NCBI RefSeq assembly: GCF_001659605.2
Contig: NC_035177.2
Location: forward strand, 7,348,780-7,412,779
Direction: 5' to 3'
Length of the DNA: 64,000 bases
DNA from: Manihot esculenta
Lineage: Eukaryota; Streptophyta; Magnoliopsida; Malpighiales; Euphorbiaceae
The translations under genes and the position numbers were made by a program. Every line of letters starts with the position of its first letter. The first letter of the stretch is position 1. This document shows positions 11,120 to 23,459 of this stretch, piece by piece. The notes under the pieces are model-generated. The model searched no databases, had not been told where the DNA came from, and worked only from the letters and a program-made list of their open reading frames with translations.

Positions 11120-12980
11120 TGATAGAGCATATTTTAGTCCATATTATCATGATCTTATTGATGTTTATTTACACCTTTTCTACCTAATTTTGTGGTTTTA
11201 ATCATGTTTTGCAGATATTAGGTGTAAAGAGACAATATGGAGAAAATGCTCTTAAAACTGCCAAAAAGTGCCAAATATGAAAAGTGCCCAAAAAGGAAAG
11301 TTTTCAAATATGGAAAGTGCTAAATAAGGAAAGTTTTCTGATAAGGAAAGTGCCAGAAAAGGAAAGCGCAATCAACAAATTCTTTAAAATTCAAATTGCA
11401 GATTCTTTTTTCCTTATTCAGAAGGTGAAGCCAATTATGGAAAGTGTCAAATAAGAAAAGTTTTTAGAAAAGGAAAGTCCTCAAATAAGGGAAGTGCAGA
11501 AGCAAAAGAAAATAAGGAAAGCTCAGTCAGAAGATTATTTGAAATTCAAATCGCAGATCTTTCTTTCCTCATTCAAAGATATGCACACACTGCAGCAGTC
11601 AAATCTTCCTATTTAGGCAGCAAGATTTCAAGGAGATGCACCTGCCTCTTCTTCATTCAACATTCAAAATTCAAACGAAGGCTCCACCTAAAAAGGAAAG
11701 ACTGGACAGATTCACTTTTCTTTCTGCATTCAATGACTGCGCTCCACTTCCTCTTCTGCAATCCGCGCGCATCCTTCCTCTTCTGAAGCCTGATCCGCGC
11801 GCCTCCTTCCTTCCAGAAAATTTGCAACGCGATTCTTTCCTTTTCAGCACTTTGGGTAGCCTCTTCACTAATTAGGAAGCAAGTATGACCTAGGGCAGCA
11901 CTTTCAACTATAAAAAGACACATAAGGAGCCTCCACACAACCTTTAAGCCCCCCTTGGGAGGCACCTACGAAATTCACATCTCTTCTTCTACCTTTCTTC
12001 TTTTCTTTTATTTTTAATTTTATTTCAGCCATGAGAGGCTGAAATCTTTTATTCTAGTTGAAGATTAGGTGATACTTTAGTTGTTTTACGGATTGAGAGA
12101 CTTGATTAAATATTGTTAAACTTTTGGTTGTTCAATATTCATGCAATTTCATGCTTGATTTTAATATTGCTTTGTTCTTTAGATCTACGTTGATTCCTGA
12201 TTGCAAAGTAATAATATGTTAGTTTGAATAATTTAAGTCCGTAATTGCTTGAGTTATTTAAACATAAGAATACTTGGTGTAAAAACCAAGGAAATTGTAT
12301 GATCTAGCAACATCTCATGCGTTTGAGTAGTTAGGATTGGATCTCTCTCTTTCTTCATGCAATTAACAATTGTTAGATGCCTAAGGCCCAAGGACGTTCC
12401 TTGGCAATTTGTTAATTAGTAATTAATTAGAGGACGTTCGCTAATTGGTTTAATCATAAGGAGAGACATGGTGGTGAGAAGCGTCTTCCATCTTCATAAC
12501 TAATCTATTAAATCAATCAAAAGAAACTAAGTGTCAATGATCAATCCCAACAACTGAAGTGGATCCAATTCTTCAACTAGAGCTTTCTTATTATTTATTT
12601 CTCTTTTATTTTATTATTCGCTTATTTTAATTGCTTTCAGTAGTTTGTTAATCAAATCAATCTCAAACCCCCCATTTTACTTTTACTGTAATTTATTTTT
12701 ATTTCGTTTTCAGTTTTATCTCGTTTCAGTTTATTTTGCTTTCCGTTTATTTCTCTTTCAGTTTTATCTCATTTCAGTTTTATCTCGTTTCAGTTTATCT
12801 CGTTTTCAGTTTTCTTCTTTTTTAGTTTATTTTTGTTTCAGTTTATTTTATTGGTCTTGATAAGGAAAATAGGTAAGTTCTCAATTCTCTGTGGATTCGA
12901 TCCTTTCACCACTATCTGCAGTTATAAATTGTTGATAACCAGAAAGGTTATTTTTGACCGGCTTCGACAACCGCGAGTCA
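11120..12980 (+). mobile_element. Athila/Tat-type solo LTR (TSD GGCAT)
   Basis: 1861 bp from TGATAGAGCATATTTTAG to CAACCGCGAGTCA, flanked by GGCAT on both sides (11115-11119, 12981-12985). The same LTR family is found at 35545-37311, at 38789-39323 and, in reverse, at 31852-33715 and 31965-33638. There it is tied to Athila-type internal sequence and to a TCCCCGGCAACGGTGCCA primer site. No internal region, so it is a recombination remnant. Confidence 0.92.
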
Positions 12981-13568
12981 GGCATCATTTTCTTCCTTAG
13001 GAAGAAACCCTAACCGCCGCCGCCGCCGTCATCACAGCAGCCGGCCAACCAGTCCAGCCATCGGAGGGACGCCACTAACACGTGATGGGCCTGCGCATGG
13101 CGGTTACGCCATCTGCAGCTTCACCATCTGCCATCGCTCATCATGTGCACAAAGCAGCTGCGTACCTCGACGGTGGCCATCGACCTGCAAGGAGATGTCG
13201 AACAGAGACTTTCTCGGCCTTCTCCACGGCGCGACTAGCCTCCAGCTCTCGCCACCGGTCTCGCCATCGTTGCTTCGGCAACCAATCGTCACCGGCCGAG
13301 CACGAGTTAGCGGTGAGAACCATCGCATGCTCACCTTTGTCCAGCGCAGGTGATGGTTGGCTGCAATTGGTCCTTGCCAATTTCTGGATCCACGATGATT
13401 GTTCATCGTGAATTTTTTTTTTAATTTAATTTTTCTAACAAAATTATCTAAATGATCCCATCATTCATCCATAATTATCATGCCATTCAAAAAGCATATA
13501 TCACATGTATCTAATTAATCATGGCATAATTAACTTAAACGAAAAGCACAAGTTGGCTCTGATACTAC
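12981..13568 (-). other. copia 5' leader, GC-rich segment
   Basis: Continuation of the copia leader after the solo LTR. About 12990-13410 is strikingly GC-rich and contains a (GCC)n run at 13015-13028; the rest is AT-rich. Open frames of 79-109 codons exist on both strands but none resembles a known protein, and frames of this length are expected in GC-rich DNA. It could be a captured host fragment or a structured leader. Confidence 0.5.
13556..13567 (-). promoter_or_regulatory. copia primer-binding site
   Basis: GCTCTGATACTA differs at one base from the complement of the initiator tRNA-Met primer site and lies one base from the LTR edge (13569). It sets the copia orientation to minus. Confidence 0.8.
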
Positions 13569-15137
13569 TGTTGGGAAATCCCGAGATTATTGCAACCCAA
13601 ATTGCGCAGCAGAAAAATAAAAATCTCTGATTTCCTTTTCCAGAATCCGAGTGCTTCGTTTATTTCATAAGAAGGATATGAGACTAACCTGTTAATCTCG
13701 TCCAAAAGATACAATGCTGGACTGATGGTGCTGCCTTTTCAAACAAACACCCTCAATGGTATCCACACGAACGTCTTCTATCCTTCTAGAGTGCTAACTC
13801 TCTCAAGAATAGATAGATTATGTGCTCCACAATCTGCAATTATTAGACTGAATTTTCTAAAAAGTTTCATCATCACTCCTAAATTCGTAGAAGGAGTATT
13901 TATATGTTTCAGTTTTTTGTTTTCGCACAACTCTTTTCCCAAAAGAGTTGTATTCAGAACCCACTATCACAATCTCGCAGATACTCAAATATCTTATGTG
14001 ATAGAGTTTTTTATCTGTAACAGTTACAGATAGACTGCAGATCTTTTAAATATTATTATCTCATAATAATAAATAATTAATAATTAATATTATTAATAAT
14101 AATAACAATTTATTATTATTAATTATATTAATGATTAATAATAATAACACTTTATTATTATTAATTATATTAATGATTAGCAATAATAACACTTTATTAT
14201 TATTAATTATATTAATAATTAACAATAATAACACTTTATTATTATTAATTATATTAATGGGCTTTTAGCCCATTAATATGTCATAGCACATCAACAACGT
14301 TTTTTTGTGTGTGACCCAATAGGCTCACATTAATTGGCAATAGGCCCAGTCCCACAAGGCCCATAAGTCATAAGTGGCCTCTAGTAAGACATTATGACTA
14401 CCTAACTAATATGAGGATCAATAGTCCGATAAAGTCTAATAAATAGAATATGTATTAATTTCTTTGTCACACGATATCTAGTTTGAACATAAGTCATGGT
14501 CAATGTCAAACATATAATGTTCAAACTTATGATTTCTCGATCTCTAAGTAGAATGATAAATTCAAATGATATTGATCACACTATCAATTTATTTGAGCAC
14601 GACCATGCATTTCTCAGTCTCACTTATCGAGGGGCCTAGAAAATATCTCTCTCAGAGAGAGGGACAAATCATATCTTGATTGTTCATTATTCTCTATATA
14701 ATTTCTATTATACTCAATCATAACCTTTATGATTATCCGATTAAAGACAATGTTTGGTTATGTCAAAACATAACAGTCCTTATGTTGGAAACTATGACAA
14801 TCTCAAGTAAAATGATTAAGACATAACTATTTTGAGATTCACTTATGACAATAACCTATGTAGTGATCTCAACGCGGGTCCATCCAATACTTTGTTCTTT
14901 AACAAGTGTCTATGATTATTGAATTATATCAACATATACATAATCATCTCATGATTATCAATCAATAATCATACTAGCTATATTTTATTATTATCAACAT
15001 AATAATAAGTAACCAGGAATGATAATTGTTATTATGTAACATGGAAACAAATAATAATGATAAAAACCTCTTTTATTAATAGTCAAAATGACATACAAAT
15101 AGGTCCAAGATAATGGCCTAGGGCAAATACACCAACA
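13569..15137 (-). repeat. copia 5' LTR
   Basis: 1569 bp with TGTTGG...CCAACA termini. Its right edge is followed by TTCTC, the target duplication shared with 640-644. The middle is very AT-rich and holds a 42-bp tandem array. Confidence 0.9.
14080..14262. repeat. 42-bp AT-rich tandem repeat, about four copies
   Basis: The unit contains TTTATTATTATTAATTAT and recurs with an exact 42-base period (reference points 14106, 14148, 14190, 14232). It lies inside the copia LTR. Confidence 0.85.
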
Positions 15138-16636
15138 TTCTCTGGGTGCAACTGCCACGAGGAGTAAAAAGTGGAATAAATCCACTAGGAAGCCAAAGAA
15201 GAAAAAGTTTTGGAACAGGTTGAAGTCCGGTCTGGGAATGGGTAGTGGTTCAAGCTCTAGTTCAGATAACTCTGGATATGTGAGCTACGGTAAGCCGCAT
15301 AAAGGGCTTTGTCGATTTGGGACTACAGCTTGTTACAGATGTGGTCAAGAGGGGCACATGGCACGTGAGTGTCCCAATGCAGCTAGGATGGCATATTCCC
15401 AATAGACGGCTTCTGGCAGTGTGGCTCAGCCAACAGCTTTAGCCACATCTCTGGGTAGAGGGCGAGGTAGAGGGAGAGGGACAAGCCTCTTCTTCAGTAG
15501 GTTCCCAAGGGGAAGGTTCTTCAGCTCCAACACGGATCTTCACCATGACACAGCAGGAGGCCAACACATCAAACATAGTGGTGTCAGGTAAACTCACTAT
15601 TGGATGTTCTGATATGTATGCTCTAATGGACCCTGGTGCCTCTCATTCTTTTGTTTCTCCGAGAGCCATAGATAGTTTGGGTTTGATAGCTTCCAGGCTA
15701 GAGTGTCCTCTTTGGGTCAGTGGGCCCAAGTATGATCCATCTGTGGCAGAGTCAGTCTGCCGGTTCAGTCCAGTTATAGTTAACGATAGGTGCCTTCTAG
15801 CCGACCTTGTGGTTCTAGATTTGACTGATTTTAACGTCATTCTAGGGATGGATTGGCTCTCTACTCATGGTGCTACCTTGGACTGCAGAGATAAGGTAGT
15901 TAGGTTTAGAGAACAAGATGGATTGGAGGTTGTCTTTCGAGGAGACAAGTCAGGAATGCCTAGAGGTTTGATATCTGCCCTACAGGCTCATAGGTTGCTT
16001 AGGAGGGGTTGTCAGGGGTTTCTTGATCATGTCAGAGAGTTTAATGGTCAGGGTAGAGAACCAGGTTCAGTGCCCATGTTCAGAGAGTTTCTCGACATTT
16101 TCAAAGACGAGCTATCAGGTTTACCACCTGTTTGGGAAATAGAGTTTGAAATTGAAGTAATACCAGGAACCAGACCCATCTCTATTCCTCCCTACAAGAT
16201 GGCACATGCTGAGTTGAAAGAGTTAAAAGAACAGTTGCAAGAATTGGTAGATAAGGGTTTCATCCAACCTAGTACCTCACCTTGGGGTGCTCCGGTTTTG
16301 TTCGTGAAAAGGAAGGATAGATCCCTAAGACTTTGTATTGACTACAGGCAGTTGAACAAAGTCACTACCAAGAATAAGTATCCGTTACCCAGGATTGATG
16401 ATCTGTTTGACCAGCTAGCAGGAGCCGGTTGTTTTTCCAAGATAGATTTGAGATTCGGGTATCATCAGTTGAGATTCAGAGAAGAAGACGTATCTAACAC
16501 AGCTTTCAGGACCAGATATGGGCATTATGAGTTCCTAGTAATGCCGTTCGGGCTGACCAATGCCCCTGCAGCATTCATGGATCTCATGAATAGAGTTTTC
16601 AGACAGTTTCTGGATCACTTCATTATTATTTTCATT
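15138..16636 (+). pseudogene. T0 gag C-terminus, protease and 5' half of RT
   Basis: Resumes T0 after the copia insertion: basic linker, then a Gag knuckle region whose first cluster has lost its leading Cys (YVSYGKPHKGLC) while CYRCGQEGHMARECP is intact. A TAG stop lies at 15403-15405 and a frameshift between about 15480 and 15545. From 15545 the frame is open through protease ([20 protein letters not shown]) and RT ([24 protein letters not shown]). It stops at FIIIFI, just before the FIDD catalytic Asp pair, where unrelated sequence takes over at about 16637. RNase H, integrase and the 3' LTR are not found. Confidence 0.87.
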
Positions 16637-17260
16637 GTATGCTCAAATTATCATATGTACGGTATCTTAAATAGAGACATACGCTCAATGAAAGAGATAT
16701 CGTAGCATGTGATTCATACCACATGTGCTTGTGATCAATGATGGGAGTACAAGTGTTGATCTCTGCTTGTTAATGTGCGAGTTCTTAAAGATTATAAGTA
16801 ATCTTACTAGTACCCTTAAGACTCTGATCTGTTACTTGAGACTTAATTTAATATTTGCTATATTAGGATATTATCAAATGATTATGAATGATGCAATCTG
16901 ACGAGATATTTCTAGAAAAGCAAATTGAATTAAGGTTAAAAGTATCAAGATGTGAGGAAGATCGTATGAAAGTATCACATTAGTTTTTGTGTTTATTGAC
17001 CGATCAATTATGTTTATCTGTGGATAAAATATAATTATGGATATAAAAGAAAATAACTGAGATTATATGGATATTATGTGATAAATGATCTAGATTATTA
17101 CATATTACAACTATTCTGAGTTTCGTCATTTGAGTGATTATATTACCCTAATAGACATATAACATTTGAGCTCTCAAAATATGCAAGGTCATACAATTTA
17201 TTTGTTAAGTATGAAAATTGCAGTGTACATTATCATGTTCTATCATATGTGAGTGGGAGA
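16637..17260 (+). other. non-coding, probable 3' tail of a copia-like element
   Basis: No open frame. AT-rich sequence leading to GAGTGGGAGATG at 17251-17262, which has the form of a copia polypurine tract followed by an LTR start. It is joined to the broken T0 RT without a visible target duplication. Confidence 0.4.
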
Positions 17261-19100
17261 TGAAAGAAATAATACACTCAAGATAGAGCTGAAAAAAAGT
17301 CCGCAATAAAATTCTATATCTTATTGATAATAGTCCAATTTTAATTTATTTTGTATAAAAAAAAAAGAAGAAAAGAAAATATGTACACATGGCTTCTGTC
17401 ATGTAACTGCCATGGGTGAGTTGTGGGCAGTTCTCTCTATCGAGAGTTAACTTAACTGAGATTGTATCTTTTTTTCCCCCAACTTTTCAAGAAAAAAATT
17501 CTCTCTTTGAGCTTGTTGTCCCTTGAAGCAACCCAAGAGGGGGAGTGAATTGGGTTTATAAAAAATTTATGGCAAAAAGACAAATTAGAAGGTAATAAGG
17601 AAGAAGATAATCAACACAAGGATTTATAGAGGTTCAGCTATCTCAAGCCTACGTCCTCTCCTCAAGGCCATCCTTGAGAGTTCAACTCCACTATCAAATC
17701 TTCTTTGGGTGAAGATTAAAACCCCTTACAATCTTATAGCAATCTTTTGCTCTTAACAATTATCTTTTTCACTCAAGAGCAATCCTTTGCTCAATGCCAC
17801 ACCCACTACAATAGAAACAATTAACAACCTTCACTCACTCTTGAAAAACCAACCAATTACAACTCAAGACAGGCTTTCAATAAATTAATACTTTGGTTCA
17901 AGGTTTTGAGAGAGAGAGAGTGAAAAATGCTTTAATCTCAATAACTATTTGCTTAGATGGTTGTTGTAACCTTTTCATATCAAAAGCACATTATATTTAT
18001 AGTTCAATCATAAATATGGTCGTTGGGGATGCATTAAATGTAAATAGAGCCGTTTGTGTACAGAAATAACCGTTAAAAATTTTTCAGAAAAAATCAGGTT
18101 CGGCGGCCTAAGCTTAAAGTTCAGCAGCCGAACCATTTGAGGTGAAGAACATCCTCCTAATAAAAATACTTTCGGTGGCCGAAAGTCAATGTTCGGCGGC
18201 CGAACATATGGGACTTTCGTCTCTGTCCCTCACTTTCGGAAGTCGAAGGGTACACTTTAGGGAGCAAGTTGAAAACAAACTTTCGGCGGCCTAAAGTCAA
18301 TGTTCGGCGGCCGAACATGTGGGACTTTTGCCTCTGTCCTTCACTTTCGGAAGCCGAAAGTTTGACTTTAGGGGACACAAAAATAATTTTTTAAATCTTT
18401 GAAAAATCATAACTTAGACTATAAAACTCCATTTTTCAATCCGTTTGAATTTTTGTAACCTATATTTTTAGATCTTTAATTTTGATAAAGAATAATCTCA
18501 AAATCACTCCTTTTGAAAAATTTCATTTTGGTCCCTCAAAGTCAATTAATTAAAAACTCGGCCATATAAAACTTTTAGAAATGAAAGAACCCCTGAGCCA
18601 TCACAATTAATTAATTGAAATTCATAATACATAAATTGATAATGCATAATAAAAAAATATTTTATGATCCCTTTCTTATAGTATGCTTCCAAAATTAGCA
18701 CTTTTCACTTTTGAGACTGAAGAAATATCATTTATTTCAATAAGGGACCTACAAGCTCAACATAAACACTTTTGAAGACAATTAGTAGCCAATTGTTTAT
18801 TAATCATCAAAACAAGGATTATAATATTTAGGTCCAACAGAGCTCTTTAAAATAATACACTCTGTTTTTTAAGAAAAAAACTCTCTACTTTCTTTTTTTC
18901 AATGACTACTAATTATTAAAATGGTTTGATGGAAGAACAAAAAGTTTATTTTCATTTCTTTCTTCCAATTGAACTATTTTTCTGTGGATGTCGGGCTATC
19001 TCCTGAATACGTTGGGTGATCGTCTGTATTCGTGTAGAACAAAATAGTGTTCATCGTGGAATCTAAAGATATCCAGATACTTGAGTTCTTATGACATACA
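17261..19100 (+). mobile_element. degenerate copia-like LTR, interrupted by a solo LTR
   Basis: Follows the purine tract at 17251-17260. About 250 bp precede the insertion at 17514 and about 250 bp follow it. The second part contains a GATCGTCTGTATTCGTGTAG stretch and ...TTCATCGTGGAATC, which I associate with copia LTR ends. The right boundary is not fixed, because no terminal CA plus primer site could be found. Confidence 0.4.
17514..18839. mobile_element. 1.3 kb solo LTR with TSD GAGCT, carrying TTCGGC motifs
   Basis: Starts TGTTGTCCC and ends GGTCCAACA. Flanked by GAGCT at 17509-17513 and 18840-18844. It begins with the phrase CCCAAGAGGGGGAGTG common in plant LTR elements and has no coding capacity. 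Its 18090-18370 part holds several TTCGGCGGCCGAA-type motifs and the phrase CTTTCGTCTCTG, both otherwise typical of the Tekay LTRs here. Its strand and superfamily cannot be set without an internal region. Confidence 0.8.
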
Positions 19101-21982
19101 CTTACAATTCTAAATAACTTTTAAAACGTGAATTATATACATAATTCATAGATAATACGTAATTATATATGAATTATATAATATAAAATAAATTTTAGTT
19201 TATCGTTTAATTATTTCGATTATGAAAAATTTATGAATTTTTCTACACTTTATTTGTGCAATAGCTCATCAGTAAAAATATCATGGATAATATCATCCCA
19301 AATGCATTTTATTTTTTAATTTAACTTAAATTGACAATAAGTCATTAGTAATTACCAATGACTTTATAGGCGCTGGTATTTTTTTATTTTACGGTAGTGT
19401 AAAAACATTAAGTTTATAAATTTATTCTATATATAAAAGTAAGAAGAGGGGAATATTGAAATTTTTTAAAATATCCCTACAATATTTTATTAATTATAAA
19501 TCTATTGTTATTTAAAAATTTTTAATTTAATTATTTAATTATATTAATATTTTATTTAAATTTAAATTATTGATAAAATCTCTTAATATTTAAATTATAA
19601 TTGATTAAATCTTACCAAAGAAGAATTCTCTTAATATTTAAATTACTTTTATTCAAATTTTATCATAAGTTAAATTATAATTTTTTTAAAAAAATAATTA
19701 TAATCTGTTATTATTTAAAATTTTAATTTAATTATTTAATTAAATTATTAGTCTATTTAAATTTAAATTGATTGAAGATATTTTTGATTAAATTTTATTA
19801 TAGAAGATTTTTTTACATTTAAATTTTATTTATTGAGTTTTTATCATAAATTAAATTATTTTTTTAAAAAATAATAAATTAAAAATTTATATAGAATAGC
19901 AAATAATCATTATTTATTTGAATGTAATTGAGTTTTCATGAAATAATAATTAGTAAAATTCAATTAGAATACAAATTAATTATATTGTCACACTATAAAT
20001 ATTTGAATTGCTCAATAAAATTGATAGATCATTTAATAATTTTTGTTAATTCAGAAGCAACAAATGAAAATAAATTGAGTTTAAATTGAGCGAGATTTAA
20101 TTGGAAAATATTGTACATTTTCTTACTAAATTTGCACAATTAACTCCTCAAATTTCAAGTATATCTCAAATCTCTTATATTCTAATTACATTTTTAACCT
20201 CTCAATTTTTAAAAATATTATTTTTATTTTTTAGTTTTTATTAATTTATGTGTATTCTTAATTAATTTAAATTTATGCTGGGTTTGATTTTGTATATATT
20301 TACGGGATTTCTCTAACTTTAATTTAATATTTTTATAATTTTTTTATGTAATGTTCTTTTTAATTTTATGATTTTTTTATAATTAGATTGGTTTTATATT
20401 TATTACATTTAATTTAATTTTCTAGATATTTTATGAAATGTTCACACCAACTGTAATAAAAAATATATAAAATTTTTTAGTTTAAAATATATAATTTTTT
20501 TAATAAGCATCACACTAAATAAAAAAATAACTAAAAAAAAATATGATAGATTTTTCTTTAAATTTAAAAATAAAAACCTTTATAAATACTAAAGATGCTA
20601 AAATTTTATTTTTTGACCATATAGATTATTTAATGTAATAATTGAGAAAATTATTTTAAATATTTATTTGAAATTAATACTTTTATTTTAGATTTGAATT
20701 ATTTTATTTAATAAAATATAATTAATAAAAAAATGAAGTGAATGATTTTATAAAAGTGGAAGATTGAAGAATAATGAAATTTCTAATAATGGATGTAGTT
20801 AAATTTGATAATTGTAATTAGATTTTTAATTTAATTGATGAAATATTTTCTATTTGAATATAAATTTTATTTTATAAAATAATATAATTTTAATTAATTA
20901 AATATGCAATTTTATTATTAAAAAAGTTCTTAAATAATCAAAACTCTAAATAAAATATTTTATCTTCTAAAATTTAAAAAATATATTTTTCATTAACTAT
21001 CTTATCATATAAATTTAAAGAATATTAATAATATTATTAATAGAACTATATACAATTAATAATTTTAAGAATTTCTAGATAAAAGCTTTTATTGATATTA
21101 TTTTATAAATTATAATAGTTGATACTTACAAATTAATGTATTTAATATTTATTTTCAATTTATCTATGATTTATTATATTTATTTAGAGTAGAATATATT
21201 TATAATATAAATAAAAGTGAGATAAATATTTATTATTATTATTTTTTAAAATTTATTTTTTAATTATGGCGTTGTTTTAATTATTAATAATATATTTAAT
21301 TTTAAAATAAAAATTATAAATTATTAAAGTGATAAATTATATTATTAAAAATCATTATTATCAATTTAAACTAAAAATTAATACAAGTGTAATTTAAGTG
21401 CAATAAAATCCATTCTATTCTTATAGAAAATTACAAAAATTCACTATATTAATTTTAAATTTTAATTTTATAATATTATAAATAAAATAATTTAATGTAA
21501 TATTTATTAAAAATAATTAATATTATCATTTGATTTATTAAAAAATAATAAAATAATAAATAATTTAAATAATAAATTTATTAATTTATAAAAATATATT
21601 AAATATTAGATTATTAGAATAATATTAAAATATCACATAATAAGTTTAAATTTTAAAATTTTTATTATTATTTATGAATTAAAATTTTAAAGTAAATTCA
21701 GTTTTTTACATATATTAAATCAATAAAATCATTTCATATTATTATATTTTCTTACAATTTTATATAAATATAAAAATCTAAAGTTATATATTTTTATAAT
21801 TATATTATTATATATGTAATAGTTTTTATTAATTTAATTTGCAAATAACACAATAAACAGAGTTTTTATTTAAAAAAATTAAATTAATTAAAAACTATTA
21901 TTTTATAAAATAGCAAAGATGATAACGCTGTATTTTGCATAGTTTAGTCTTATTTTAAGAAAAATGTTTTGCAGGGTAAGTG
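19101..21982. other. very AT-rich intergenic DNA
   Basis: No coding region, RNA gene or element edge recognised. Composition is dominated by A/T runs and ATTTAAATTT-like words. Confidence 0.6.
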
Positions 21983-22470
21983 GTAGGGTTGAACAGAATT
22001 CGGTTCAAATTAAAAAAATCGATCGAATTGAATTAATTTAAAAATTCGATTTCATTTTTTATTCAATTTGATTTTTTATTTATTTCGATTTGGTTTGATT
22101 TTTAATTTTTAATTTTTAATTTTTTTATTATTTTAGTTTAATTTAATTTTAATAAAAAAAAATTAAAAAAATCAAATCAAACCGATTAATAATAATAGTA
22201 TATTATTTTAATAATATAAAAAAATTAGATTATATTAAAATTAAATTATTTTAATTAAATTTTAAAATATTAAAAATAAAGTATAAAAAATAAAAAAATT
22301 ATTAAAAATTTAAACTAATCAAATAGAACTGAATTAAATTAATTTAATTTAATTTAATTTTTAACTAAAATTAATTCGGTTCAATTTTTATAAATATTAA
22401 AATTTTAATTTTTAATTTATTTGATTCAGTTAGATTTGAATCGAACTAATTCATTGAATGTTCACCCTAC
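21983..22470. mobile_element. MITE-like repeat with imperfect terminal inverted repeats
   Basis: The left end GTAGGGTTGAACAGAATTCG and the right end (read in reverse) GTAGGGTGAACATTCAATG are related. Both lead into TTCGGTTCAAAT / TTCGATTCAAAT. The interior is non-coding and made of AATTTAATTTAATT words. I see no clear target duplication, so the exact ends and superfamily are uncertain. Confidence 0.5.
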
Positions 22471-23459
22471 GCGCCTTTAAATTAAGTTTGATGGAATCTT
22501 TTATAGGAGATAAAAACGCAGAGTTTTATCATTTATGTCAGTTGCCGGCTTTAAAAAAACATGTAAACAAATTAAAAAATAACAATAATAATTTTTCCAT
22601 AGTTTGCAACTTCTTAAAATACGGTAGATTCCATATTTGTTATATTACCAAATCCTTTATATATAGATAAGTTGGAATCCCCAATCATTAACAACCAAAC
22701 AACAACATCCATCTAAAATAACAACTACAAATTGCAATCATCACCTAACACGTAACAAAGAAAATCCTAATTTCTTTCAGCAAGGGCCCTGCTGTAATAT
22801 CCCAACATTTCTAAAATATTTTCTTATTAGATTTAATTAATTTTGTATGTCAATTTTTATTTTTTATTTTGTTTGAAATAGTGTTATTTTCTCTGTTTAA
22901 AATTAAAAAAATTTATAAGAATTTAATTTAACTAAAATTATTTTATAAAATTGGTGTTTGAAATAAAATATTTAAAAAATTTTTAATTTAAATTTTTATT
23001 ATGTATATAAATAAAGTTATAAAATTTTTTATAACAATTTATTTAAATTATTTACTTTTCAAATTGTTCATGTTAAACGAGAAAATTATGATTCAATTTG
23101 ATTTTAAAGTATATATTTTTATTGAAAAATGAAATATATTTTATGTAAAAAATATTTTTTATGAAATATATTTTTAAATAAGATAATTTATTTTTTATGG
23201 TTTAATTTTAATTTAAAAAGTAAAATATATTATTAAATTTATATATATAGATTTTAATAAATTATTTTAAAAAATAAAGGTATTTTTCATAAAATAATTT
23301 ATTTTTTTTAATTAGAAAAATATTTTCTATTAATTAAATTTTAAAAATATCTCAAATAACAGAAAATATTTTAAAAAATAATATTTATTCTCATTGAGAG
23401 TTTTATTTTAAATTATTAATAATTTAAAAAAAATTTTCAAACTTACATAAATTATTTTT
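22471..23459. other. AT-rich intergenic DNA
   Basis: Nothing recognisable. The longest frame, about 70 codons at 22458-22670, has no known motif and is probably chance. Confidence 0.55.

Larger units (their letters stand above)
645..15137 (-). mobile_element. copia-type LTR retrotransposon, heavily rearranged and nested
   Basis: The left end TGTTGGGAAATCC and the right end CACCAACA are flanked by the direct repeat TTCTC (640-644 and 15138-15142), which marks the original insertion into T0 gag. In minus orientation the right LTR (13569-15137) is the 5' LTR, followed by a primer site, a long leader and the start of gag (10419 down to 10287). The left LTR survives for only 229 bp (645-873). It is broken by the Tekay tandem at 874-10286, and the rest of that LTR and all of copia pol are missing. 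A separate Athila-type solo LTR sits in the leader. Confidence 0.85.

Noticed and set aside
13082..13411. 109-codon frame in the GC-rich copia leader
   Set aside because: GC-rich DNA gives long chance frames and both strands have them here; there is no motif.
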